The position numbers and the translations under genes were made by a program. DNA of 29,829 nucleotides, taken from assembly GCA_009706135.1 (NCBI GenBank), contig WLRX01000002.1, forward strand, positions 1 through 29,829, written 5' to 3'. The first letter of the stretch is position 1, and every line of letters begins with the position of its first letter. Origin of the DNA: Actinomycetota bacterium (GTDB lineage Bacteria; Actinomycetota; Actinomycetes; Nanopelagicales; Nanopelagicaceae). Below, piece by piece: positions 23,477 to 29,829 of the stretch. The notes beneath the pieces were generated by a model. It ran no database searches. It was not told the DNA's origin and was given only the letters and a program-made list of their open reading frames with translations.

Positions 23477-24706
23477 TCAAGATACCTTACTTGGGGTAAA
23501 CAATGCAACAGATTCGATGTGGTGAGTCATCGGAAATAAGTCGAATGCGCGGATTTTTGTTAGTGAATAACCACTTTCAGCCAAATAAACAGTATCTCTC
23601 GCTAGGGCTGCTGGATCGCAGGCAACATAAATAATCGTTCGCGCACCTATTCGAGCCAATAGCTGTACAACATCTTTCCCGGCACCTTCTCGCGGCGGAT
23701 CCAAAATAACTACATCGGCGCTATGAATGCGCGAAATTATTTTGGCGACATCTCCTGTTGAAATTTCTACATTAGCCGCACTAGCAAAATTATTTTTAGC
23801 ATCAGAAGTGGCATCTTTGCTTCCCTCGACTAAGTGAATAGATCCTTCGGTACCTATCGCATCCAAAGATGAAGAAGTAAATAGACCAACACCGCCGTAT
23901 AGATCTAGGACATGGTCCCCATTTTTAAACCCTGCAAAGTTACTTACAACTTCAGTTAACACTTCTGGGGCGCGTTTATGTCCCTGCCAAAAAGATCTTT
24001 GACTCACTTGAAGCACGTGATTGCCAACTTTTTCATGCAGCACAGCAGGTCCACTATTTTGCCTAAATTTGCCGTCACCACTCTTTGGTGCTTCTGCAAC
24101 CATTCGCTCGCCTTCTGACGAACATGCGATTTCGATACGTACATCAGGGGAAAGTTTTTGCTTGGACATCTCTTTAATGCCGATTTCAGGCACGGCTATG
24201 AGGCACTCATCTACTGCGACTACGCGATGACTTCTAGATGAATAAAATCCGATGGCTCCATTGTGATCAGTTGTGGCAGTGACCCGTGTTCGCCAATGAA
24301 GCGGTTGATCCACTTCTTCGACTTCAACTGTAATTGGAATTTTTGCAATTCGTGCAAATTGTTCAGTAATCACTTCAGACTTTAACGACCGTTGTCGGGA
24401 TACGGAGATATGTTGAAAATCGCATCCTCCGCATCCATCGCGATGTGCAAATTTACACGGGGCAACAACTCGATCTGGGCTAGGCGTAATTACCTGGACT
24501 ACATCTGCGCGGATAAAGTTCGAACTTGTACTTGTAATTTCAATCTCTACTTTTTCTCCAGGAATTGCGTGACGCACAAAAATCACAGCCTTTTTACCCG
24601 ACTCACTTTCGTGGCGCGCGATGAAGTGTCCGCCATGAGCAATTTTTTCAATGTCCACGGTTAGGCGTTGGCCTACCTGCAGGCTTATTTGTGCCTTTGA
24701 TTCCAT
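23477..24706 (-). CDS. TRAM-domain RNA uracil-C5 methyltransferase (TrmA/RlmD family)
   Basis: This 409-residue enzyme methylates carbon 5 of a uridine in tRNA or 23S rRNA using S-adenosylmethionine. An N-terminal TRAM RNA-binding domain covers about residues 5-75. Cysteines C84, C92 and C95 (CKFAHRDGCGGCDFQH) fit the iron-sulfur motif of the RumA/RlmD group; the fourth ligand could be the Cys in VVAVDECLI. The Rossmann part has VLDLYGGVGLFTSS, then VILDPPREGAGKDVV and the catalytic cysteine in IIYVACDPAALARDT. The exact target base is not predictable. Rv2689c is the mycobacterial counterpart at the same position. A TACTCT box 7 nt before the ATG suggests a leaderless transcript divergent from the TrkA genes. 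Confidence 0.88.
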   Translation of the reverse strand: MESKAQISLQVGQRLTVDIEKIAHGGHFIARHESESGKKAVIFVRHAIPGEKVEIEITSTSSNFIRADVVQVITPSPDRVVAPCKFAHRDGCGGCDFQHISVSRQRSLKSEVITEQFARIAKIPITVEVEEVDQPLHWRTRVTATTDHNGAIGFYSSRSHRVVAVDECLIAVPEIGIKEMSKQKLSPDVRIEIACSSEGERMVAEAPKSGDGKFRQNSGPAVLHEKVGNHVLQVSQRSFWQGHKRAPEVLTEVVSNFAGFKNGDHVLDLYGGVGLFTSSSLDAIGTEGSIHLVEGSKDATSDAKNNFASAANVEISTGDVAKIISRIHSADVVILDPPREGAGKDVVQLLARIGARTIIYVACDPAALARDTVYLAESGYSLTKIRAFDLFPMTHHIESVALFTPSKVS

Positions 24707-24713
24707 GTATCTA

Positions 24714-24719
24714 AGAGTA
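24714..24719 (-). promoter_or_regulatory. -10 element of leaderless promoter, RNA methyltransferase gene
   Basis: TACTCT on the minus strand lies 7 nt before the ATG at 24706. The divergent TrkA -10 lies only 6 nt away on the other strand. Confidence 0.35.
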
Positions 24720-24725
24720 AGGGTG

Positions 24726-24731
24726 TAAGTT
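24726..24731 (+). promoter_or_regulatory. -10 element of leaderless promoter, TrkA operon
   Basis: TAAGTT ends 7 nt before the GTG at 24739. It supports that start over the TTG at 24730. Confidence 0.3.
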
Positions 24732-24738
24732 GTACTAC

Positions 24739-25404
24739 GTGCACGTGGTCATTATGGGTTGCGGTCGAGTTGGATCTTCCCTCGCTACTGAATTGGAAGC
24801 CGCTGGTCACTCAGTTTCGGTAATTGATCAGGCTCGCGAATCATTTCGCCGTTTAGGACCTAACTTCAAAGGCCACACAGTTACAGGTATGGGTTTTGAC
24901 CGAGACACACTTTTAGAAGCTGGCATTGAAAAAGCAGATGCATTTGCTGCAGTGAGCAACGGAGATAATTCGAACATCCTTGCTGCTCGCGTTGCCAGAG
25001 AAACCTATAAAGTCGCCAATGTTGTAGCTCGTATTTATGACCCAGGTCGCGCGGAAATTTATCAGCGCCTAGGAATCCCAACTGTTGCCACAGTGCTCTG
25101 GACGACAGACCAAATTTTAAGACGTATCGTTCCCGAAGGCTCAAAATCTGAATGGCGCGATGCAAGTGGCGCTGTTCAGCTATGTGAGTTTCATCCAGTT
25201 GCTAGTTGGTACGGAATCTCAGTTGCGCGAATTGAAAACATTACTGGTGCTCGCGTTGCATTTATTACCCGACTCGGTGCCGGTTTAATTCCAGATGAAC
25301 ACACTGTTTTCCAAGAAGGCGATTTACTGCACATGATGGTGCGTGATGAAGACCATGCAAACGTTGAAAAATCATTCTCGCATGATCCGGAGAGTGCTTC
25401 ATGA
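24739..25404 (+). CDS. TrkA-type potassium uptake regulatory protein, first copy
   Basis: This protein of about 221 residues is an RCK/KTN regulatory subunit that binds NAD(H) or nucleotides and gates a Trk/Ktr potassium channel at the membrane. The Rossmann loop is VIMGCGRVGSSLATELEAAG at the very N-terminus; IDQARESFRRLG follows, and the AVSNGDNSNILAARVARE and YDPGRAEIYQRLGIPTVAT stretches are strongly conserved in actinobacterial CeoB/TrkA. A TrkA_C domain makes up the last 80 residues. The frame can begin at TTG 24730, which has AAGGG 6 nt upstream, but relatives start M-H-hydrophobic-hydrophobic-I-M-G-C-G, matching GTG 24739. Its stop overlaps the second trkA start (ATGA), so both are made together. 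No TrkH/KtrB membrane subunit is in the window. Confidence 0.9.
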   Translation: MHVVIMGCGRVGSSLATELEAAGHSVSVIDQARESFRRLGPNFKGHTVTGMGFDRDTLLEAGIEKADAFAAVSNGDNSNILAARVARETYKVANVVARIYDPGRAEIYQRLGIPTVATVLWTTDQILRRIVPEGSKSEWRDASGAVQLCEFHPVASWYGISVARIENITGARVAFITRLGAGLIPDEHTVFQEGDLLHMMVRDEDHANVEKSFSHDPESAS

Positions 25405-26060
25405 GAATTGCAATTGCAGGCGCCGGAAACGTTGGTCGCGCGATCGCGCGCGAACTCCTGGATAACGGCCACCAAGTACTACTGATTGATAAAGATCCTA
25501 AAGCGATGAAGATGCAAAGCGTCCCAGATGCTGAGTGGCTTATGGCAGATGCCTGTGAAATAACATCACTGGATAACGCAAAATTGAATAACTGCCAAGT
25601 ATTGGTCGCCGCAACAGGAGATGACAAAGTAAATCTCGTTGCATCCCTTCTAGGAAAAACCGAATACGGAATTCCACGTGTTGTTGCGCGAATTAATCAT
25701 CCAAAAAATGAATGGCTATTTGATAGCTCATGGGGCGTAGATGTTGCTGTGTCTACTCCAAGAATTATTTCAGCACTTGTAGAAGAAGCAGTAAGCGTTG
25801 GAGATGTGGTGCGTCTCTTCTCATTTAGAAAAGGCCAAGCAAATTTAGTTGAGCTAACTCTTCCTGATACATCTTCTTGCATAGGAAAAACCGTTGAAGA
25901 AATTGAGTTACCAGATAACGCATCCCTTGCCGCGATTGTGCGAGATGGCCAAGTTATCGCTTGTTCTGCTCATGATGTTTTTGCAGCAGGCGATGAATTA
26001 CTCTTTGTCGCTTCTGCTGATGCTGAAGCTCAAATTAAAGCGTGCTTCATCCAGAGTTAA
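25401..26060 (+). CDS. TrkA-type potassium uptake regulatory protein, second copy
   Basis: This 219-residue protein has the same architecture as its neighbour: nucleotide-binding IAIAGAGNVGRAIARELLD at the N-terminus, an acidic IDKDPKAM at the end of the second strand, VLVAATGDDKVNLVASLL, and a TrkA_C domain from about residue 140 (LVELTLPDTSSCIGKTVEEI and the RDGQVIACS strand). The two copies are clearly diverged, which fits a hetero-oligomer such as CeoB/CeoC of mycobacteria (Rv2691/Rv2692) better than a recent duplication. The ATG start lies inside the first gene's stop. The 3' end overlaps the convergent DUF3159 gene by 4 nt. Confidence 0.9.
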   Translation: MRIAIAGAGNVGRAIARELLDNGHQVLLIDKDPKAMKMQSVPDAEWLMADACEITSLDNAKLNNCQVLVAATGDDKVNLVASLLGKTEYGIPRVVARINHPKNEWLFDSSWGVDVAVSTPRIISALVEEAVSVGDVVRLFSFRKGQANLVELTLPDTSSCIGKTVEEIELPDNASLAAIVRDGQVIACSAHDVFAAGDELLFVASADAEAQIKACFIQS

Positions 26061-26680
26061 TCCTCTGCTTTTACGCTCGGAACTTTCTTAATAATTAACC
26101 AAGAGCCCCACGCAGCAGCGGCAAAAAGTGGATAACCCATTGCCAAGTTAACACTTCCTAATAAATTCAGATTTTCTGGACCGCTAAGATAAATTGGAAC
26201 TTGAACAAGTAAACGTAAATAAAACATTGCAACCCATAACCATCCAGCGCGAATATAAGCTTTTTTGCGCTCTGGGTTTTTTCGCCACAGGAGATTTTCG
26301 CCCAGGATTGGTCCTAGAACTAAACCGAGAATTGGCCACCCAGCAACGTTTCCAATCAAATACACCGTGCCATATACGAGATTGGTGAGAAATTTAGGTA
26401 AGAAAAAATCAGTGGCATTTCCTGTTCGATTTGCTAGGTATGCACAAAAAGCAACACCAATGAAGCCAGAAATCACATGTTGGATTGTGTCCTTCTTAAT
26501 CAATCGAAGAATCGTGAGAAGCGCTGATGTAATGACGGCCGCATAAAGAGCTGTGCGTAAATTATCTGCGATGTTAAAAACAATAAGAAAAAGGATAGAT
26601 GGAAGTCCTGAATCAATGAGACCTTTTTTACCACCGAGGGCGTTAACTACTTTGTCGCGATCATTATTTTCAATACTCAT
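26057..26680 (-). CDS. DUF3159 membrane protein
   Basis: This 207-residue integral membrane protein belongs to DUF3159, found in actinobacteria next to trkA and dut. It has an N-terminal DKVVNALGGKKGLIDSGLPS segment, typical of the family, then about six membrane helices with a conserved LANRTGNATDFFLPKFLTN loop and WPILGLVLGPILGE. No function is established; the constant position beside the TrkA genes invites a link to ion or envelope homeostasis, which is inference only. Its ATG overlaps the dut stop by 4 nt, so it is translationally coupled. In mycobacteria (Rv2693c) several genes separate it from dut; these are absent here. Confidence 0.88.
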   Translation of the reverse strand: MSIENNDRDKVVNALGGKKGLIDSGLPSILFLIVFNIADNLRTALYAAVITSALLTILRLIKKDTIQHVISGFIGVAFCAYLANRTGNATDFFLPKFLTNLVYGTVYLIGNVAGWPILGLVLGPILGENLLWRKNPERKKAYIRAGWLWVAMFYLRLLVQVPIYLSGPENLNLLGSVNLAMGYPLFAAAAWGSWLIIKKVPSVKAED

Positions 26681-27117
26681 ACGCGACCCGTTGATCCGAA
26701 GCCATCGGTTCCGCGACCCGAGCCTGGTAGCTCTTGTACTTCAATAAATTCTGCTCGCTCAACCGCTTGAATGACTAATTGTGCGACGCGATCCCCACGC
26801 TTAAATGTGACCGATTCACTTTTATCATGATTAATTAAAATCAGTTTTAATTCGCCTCTGTATCCTGCGTCAACGGTTCCTGGTGCATTAACCATTGTAA
26901 CTCCATGTTTAATCGCTAATCCTGAACGTGGATGCACGAGTGCGACATATCCATCGGGAAGTGCAATAGAAATTCCAGTTGGTACTAGTGCGCGTTCACC
27001 GGGGGCCAAAGTGATGTCGACGGCAGAGACTATGTCTGCGCCTGCGTCGCCACCCTTTGCATAAAGTGGCAGAGGCACTCCAGGATCGAGGCGTTTGATA
27101 AGAACTTTTACGCTCAT
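26677..27117 (-). CDS. dut: Deoxyuridine 5'-triphosphate nucleotidohydrolase
   Basis: This 146-residue trimeric dUTPase splits dUTP to dUMP and pyrophosphate, keeping uracil out of DNA and supplying the thymidylate pathway. The five family motifs are in order: AGADIVSAVD (motif 1), PRSGLAIKHGVT (motif 2), NAPGTVDAGYRGELKLILIN (motif 3 with the catalytic Asp and the Tyr that excludes ribose), RGDRVAQLVIQAVE (motif 4) and the C-terminal GSGRGTDGFGSTG (motif 5, the P-loop-like lid). The length is normal. Its start overlaps the thioesterase stop by 4 nt and its end overlaps the DUF3159 start, so the three genes form one coupled operon. Confidence 0.95.
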   Translation of the reverse strand: MSVKVLIKRLDPGVPLPLYAKGGDAGADIVSAVDITLAPGERALVPTGISIALPDGYVALVHPRSGLAIKHGVTMVNAPGTVDAGYRGELKLILINHDKSESVTFKRGDRVAQLVIQAVERAEFIEVQELPGSGRGTDGFGSTGRV

Positions 27118-27698
27118 GGATTTATCTCAAAGTTCGGATCAACGAATGCCAGTACTTCTGGTGTTTTAGAAATTGCCTCTAAGTAATCCGCAGGAGCATT
27201 TTGTAGAAAGTGCGACATTGGAACAATGACATATAACGCTGCTGCCTTGATTGCAATCTCACCCTCTGGAGAATTTAATCGTCCGATGGCTGAACAATAA
27301 ACTTTACGGCTAACTTGGCCAGTGATCTGCGCTGTAATAAATAACTTCGAACCCATTGGCACGGGTTTAAGGAAATCTGTTTCTAACCGCGCGGTAACAG
27401 CAGGTGCGCGAAGTAACCACATTAGTTTTCCTAGCGCTTCATCAAATGCAAGTGAAAGCAATCCACCGTGCGCAAGCCCTGGTGCGCCTTGATGATCTTC
27501 TGAAACTACAAACTCTGCTGTTATATCCATTGCATTTCCAACATGTGCAACTAGATGTAACCCAGTTGGATGTTTTTCACCGCAACCGAAGCAGTGAGCA
27601 AAGTGAGAAGGAATTTTTGAACCAGTTGGCGGCGCCTCAGGGTGGCGCACTGGAATTGTTGATCCAGATGGTGGCGTTGTACTGGCAACTCGACTCAT
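27114..27698 (-). CDS. PaaI-like (hotdog fold) thioesterase
   Basis: This 194-residue protein has a 4HBT hotdog domain. HCFGCGEKHPTGLHL opens the domain, the catalytic region reads GLAHGGLLSLAFDEALGKLM, where HGG and the Asp of the long helix are the usual active residues, and TARLETDFLKPVPMGSKLFI is the next strand pair. A Pro/Ser-rich stretch of about 30 residues precedes it. Hotdog thioesterases hydrolyse acyl-CoA or aryl-CoA; the substrate is unknown. A paired CxxC-type element (CFGCG) near the N-terminus is common in this subgroup. It heads the thioesterase-dut-DUF3159 operon and has a leaderless-type promoter box (TAAACT). Confidence 0.82.
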   Translation of the reverse strand: MSRVASTTPPSGSTIPVRHPEAPPTGSKIPSHFAHCFGCGEKHPTGLHLVAHVGNAMDITAEFVVSEDHQGAPGLAHGGLLSLAFDEALGKLMWLLRAPAVTARLETDFLKPVPMGSKLFITAQITGQVSRKVYCSAIGRLNSPEGEIAIKAAALYVIVPMSHFLQNAPADYLEAISKTPEVLAFVDPNFEINP

Positions 27699-27704
27699 AC
27701 GACT

Positions 27705-27710
27705 AGTTTA
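27705..27710 (-). promoter_or_regulatory. -10 element of leaderless promoter, thioesterase-dut operon
   Basis: TAAACT on the minus strand ends 6 nt before the ATG at 27698; no Shine-Dalgarno is visible. Confidence 0.4.
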
Positions 27711-27743
27711 ATGCGTTAGCGAGTCAAAAATTAATGATGTAGC

Positions 27744-28181
27744 GTGACTCCCGTGCGATTTCGCGAAGTGATTGCTCCCCCAGTATGGCTCTTAGCCTTC
27801 ATTTACTTCTTATTTACATCATTGAGCGTCTCGATATGGGCAGCCATTGGAAATAATCCTGCGCTCTGGTGTCAGATTTTTCTCACTGTGGCGCTGATGT
27901 TCATTTACGTTCGTTGGCGTATGGTTATTGAAGTAGATGAAAAAGAGTTACGCATAAATAACGCTCACATTGAACTTCGGTACTTAGGAGACACGCGAGT
28001 GCTGGAATCTGATGCAATGCGTTTAATGCGTGGCCGAGATGCAGATCCTGCGAACTACCTAGCGATTAGATTTTGGTGTTCCCGCGGAGTGATTGTGCGA
28101 GTCAAAGATCCTAGAGATCACACACCTAATTGGCTTATAACTTCAAAGCGGGGAACAGAGTTAGCAGCCGCGCTGCGTTAA
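27744..28181 (+). CDS. DUF3093 membrane protein
   Basis: This 145-residue protein belongs to DUF3093, which is found beside dut in actinobacteria (Rv2698). Two adjacent membrane helices fill residues 10-60 (PVWLLAFIYFLFTSLSVSIW and LWCQIFLTVALMFIYVRW). A cytoplasmic domain follows, with IEVDEKELRINNAHIELRYLG, the NYLAIRFWCSRGVIVRVKD strand region and a closing PNWLITSKRG. Its PH-like look (a bPH2-type beta barrel after two helices) is my impression, not established. The GTG start has only a weak TAATGA box 6 nt upstream and no ribosome site. Its stop overlaps the convergent DUF4193 gene by 4 nt. Confidence 0.87.
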   Translation: MTPVRFREVIAPPVWLLAFIYFLFTSLSVSIWAAIGNNPALWCQIFLTVALMFIYVRWRMVIEVDEKELRINNAHIELRYLGDTRVLESDAMRLMRGRDADPANYLAIRFWCSRGVIVRVKDPRDHTPNWLITSKRGTELAAALR

Positions 28182-28474
28182 GCACACTCTTTACAAATTG
28201 CTTTTGCGCCTTCACCTTTAGATAGTTGAGTAATATGGTGAACCAAGAAGCAACGTGAGCACGTAAATTCATCCACTTGTTTTGGCACTACACGAACACT
28301 TAATTCTTCACCAGATAAATCAGCACCAGGAAGTTCTAAAGTTTCAGCAGCTTCTGCTTCATCAACATCGATCTGGCCAGATTGAGCATCGACTCGTTGG
28401 GCTTTTAACTCTTCTAACGACTCTTCGTGGAGTTCTTCATCAGTTTTTCTGGGGGTGTCGTAATCCGTGGCCAC
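28178..28474 (-). CDS. DUF4193 zinc-ribbon-like protein
   Basis: This 98-residue protein is a member of DUF4193, a nearly universal actinobacterial family of unknown role (Rv2699c). It begins MATDYDTPRKTDEELHEESL, passes an acidic middle (VDEAEAAETLELPGADLSGE), and ends with a zinc-ribbon-like part, CSRCFLVHHITQLS and CKEC, giving two CxxC pairs. The longer frame from GTG 28483 adds three residues; I chose the GTG at 28474 because AGGTGAG stands 6-7 nt before it and because relatives begin MATDYD. An interaction with RNA polymerase or ribosomes has been suspected for such small zinc proteins, but I know of no proof. Confidence 0.92.
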   Translation of the reverse strand: MATDYDTPRKTDEELHEESLEELKAQRVDAQSGQIDVDEAEAAETLELPGADLSGEELSVRVVPKQVDEFTCSRCFLVHHITQLSKGEGAKAICKECA

Positions 28475-28581
28475 TGCTCTCACCTACCTTCATTTCACTA
28501 GTTGTGGAAGTAATTACTGAACGGGCGCATAATCGCCTATTTCTGGGGTTACTGCCTGTTACAACACGCCGAGAGCACTAT

Positions 28582-29829
28582 TTATTCCTGCATAGCTTGA
28601 ATTTGGCGTGCTAGCCCTCCATCAACGCGGGCATGTATCGCAGTTCCTTCGGCAACATACTCTTCACTCAAGATTTCACCATGTTCGTGAATGGCGCTAA
28701 TAAGATCACCTCGGTTATAAGGAACTATGACATCAACTTCAATTTTTGGCCTAGGTAAAGTTTTTTCTATTGCATGAATCAGAGCATCTATTCCAAATCC
28801 AGTTTTAACCGAAATTGCATAGCTATTTGGTTCCTTGCGCAAAATTTCCATGAGAACTTCTTGGTCTGCCACATCAGCCTTATTGATAGCAATAATTTCC
28901 GGAACTTCTTGTGCCCCAATTTCATTGATAACTGTACGAACTGCACGGATTTGTTCAAATGGATCGGCGTGAGAACCATCAACAACATGGACAATCACAT
29001 CTGCACCAGATACTTCTTCTAGCGTTGACTTAAATGCATCTACTAATTGATGAGGAAGGTGTCGCACAAAGCCAACAGTGTCAGTTAAAGTATAAATTCG
29101 ACCATCAGCGGTTTGGGTCTTTCGAACAGTTGGATCCAAAGTTGCAAAGAGGGCATTTTGAACGAGAACCCCCGCACCAGTTAACCTATTTAAAAGTGAA
29201 GATTTACCAGCATTTGTGTAACCTGCGATGGCCACAGATGCAACATTATTTCTCTTTCGCTCTTGTCGTTTCGTATCTCTGGAAACTTTCATCTCGGCAA
29301 TTTCGCGACGAAGCTTGGCCATTTTGTCTCGGATGCGTCGTCGATCAGTTTCAATTTTTGTTTCACCTGGACCGCGTCCACCAATACCGGCGCCTCCTGC
29401 TGCTCGACCACCTACTTGGCGAGAAAGAGAATCACCCCAACCACGTAAACGTGGAAGCAGATAAGAAATTTGCGCTAACTCAACTTGAGCTTTTCCTTCT
29501 TTGCTCTTTGCGTGTTGAGCGAAAATGTCCAAAATTAATGCGGTTCGGTCTACAACTTTTACTTTAAGTTTTCCTTCAAGTTGTTGCAATTGAGAAGGAG
29601 AAAGTTCTCCGTCGCAAATAACAGTGTCGGCGCCACTTGAGATAACAACATTTCGTAATTCTTCAACTTTTCCTGAACCGATATACGTTGCAGGATCTGG
29701 TTTATCACGACGCTGGATGAATCCATCTAGTACCTCGGAGCCAGCAGTTTGTGCCAAGGCTTTTAGTTCATCTAATGAATTCTCTGCCATCTCGGCCGTG
29801 CCTTCAGTCCACACACCAACCAAAATAAC
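28582..29829 (-). CDS. hflX: GTPase HflX, partial (5' end beyond window)
   Basis: HflX is a ribosome-associated GTPase that splits stalled or hibernating 70S ribosomes after stress. The N-terminal HflX domain is seen from VGVW through DKPDPATYIGSGKVEELRNV, with a coiled-coil linker containing GGRGPGETKIETDRRRI. The G domain has GYTNAGKSSLLNRL (G1), the DTVGFVRHLPHQLVDAFKST segment (G3) and AINKADV (G4). A small C-terminal domain ends the protein. The frame is open to the last base of the window. Relatives have additional residues before VGVW, so the TTG at 29823 inside the window is very unlikely to be the start. At least 415 residues are present. Confidence 0.93.
   Translation of the reverse strand, partial: VILVGVWTEGTAEMAENSLDELKALAQTAGSEVLDGFIQRRDKPDPATYIGSGKVEELRNVVISSGADTVICDGELSPSQLQQLEGKLKVKVVDRTALILDIFAQHAKSKEGKAQVELAQISYLLPRLRGWGDSLSRQVGGRAAGGAGIGGRGPGETKIETDRRRIRDKMAKLRREIAEMKVSRDTKRQERKRNNVASVAIAGYTNAGKSSLLNRLTGAGVLVQNALFATLDPTVRKTQTADGRIYTLTDTVGFVRHLPHQLVDAFKSTLEEVSGADVIVHVVDGSHADPFEQIRAVRTVINEIGAQEVPEIIAINKADVADQEVLMEILRKEPNSYAISVKTGFGIDALIHAIEKTLPRPKIEVDVIVPYNRGDLISAIHEHGEILSEEYVAEGTAIHARVDGGLARQIQAMQE

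Noticed and set aside
1..29829. tRNA genes, CRISPR arrays, insertion sequences, prophage or defence islands
   Set aside because: I looked on both strands for cloverleaf-like T-loop sequences, regularly spaced repeats, transposase or integrase motifs and found none; the content is housekeeping.

Overview
This window looks like a chromosomal housekeeping region of a small-genome, AT-rich actinobacterium. The evidence for that is gene content and order. One block matches the Mycobacterium tuberculosis Rv2182c-Rv2190c neighbourhood (PlsC-type acyltransferase, SRPBCC protein, FadD15-like acyl-CoA ligase, PimB-like mannosyltransferase, NlpC/P60 hydrolase). A second block matches Rv2680-Rv2699c (DUF3000, RNase D, dxs, TRAM methyltransferase, two TrkA proteins, DUF3159, dut, DUF3093, DUF4193). 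These comparisons are from memory of the gene maps, not a search. Modest GC, very short intergenic gaps, tail-to-tail gene overlaps and many apparently leaderless promoters suggest a streamlined genome such as the freshwater acI/Nanopelagicales group. That placement is inference.

Layout. 1-519: partial padR on the minus strand. 561-577: a perfect palindrome between padR and a divergent uracil/xanthine permease gene that has a long, foldable leader. 2015-3352: a LysE-type exporter and a PD-(D/E)XK nuclease with four cysteines. 3349-11009: an envelope and lipid block of acyltransferase, a small acidic protein, ROK glucokinase, SRPBCC protein, acyl-CoA ligase followed by a soluble histidine kinase and a LuxR-type regulator, then PimB-like mannosyltransferase and secreted NlpC/P60 hydrolase. 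11104-12692: a small CxxC protein, a RibD-like reductase and an EamA transporter. 12753-18892: DUF3000, RNase D, an iron permease (FTR1/EfeU), thiolase and a FadB-type fusion. 18834-24706: dxs, aconitase and an RNA uracil methyltransferase, all on the minus strand. 24739-28474: two TrkA proteins, DUF3159, dut, a PaaI-like thioesterase, DUF3093 and DUF4193. 28582-29829: hflX, whose start lies beyond the window.

How the genes fit together. The acyltransferase, acyl-CoA ligase, PimB-like enzyme and NlpC/P60 protein fit phospholipid, phosphatidylinositol mannoside and peptidoglycan maintenance. Thiolase and FadB-type fusion form a translationally coupled beta-oxidation pair. Dxs feeds isoprenoid synthesis and aconitase the TCA cycle. 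The TrkA pair would gate potassium uptake, but no membrane Trk subunit is present here.

No tRNA, rRNA, CRISPR array, insertion sequence, integrase or clear rho-independent terminator was seen. No stretch above 300 bases lacks a gene. I did not find a convincing new multi-gene system. The points most worth a second look are the folded leader of the permease gene, the recurrent leaderless promoter architecture, the 12-bp inverted repeat over the iron-permease promoter, the sensorless two-component pair and the four-cysteine nuclease.
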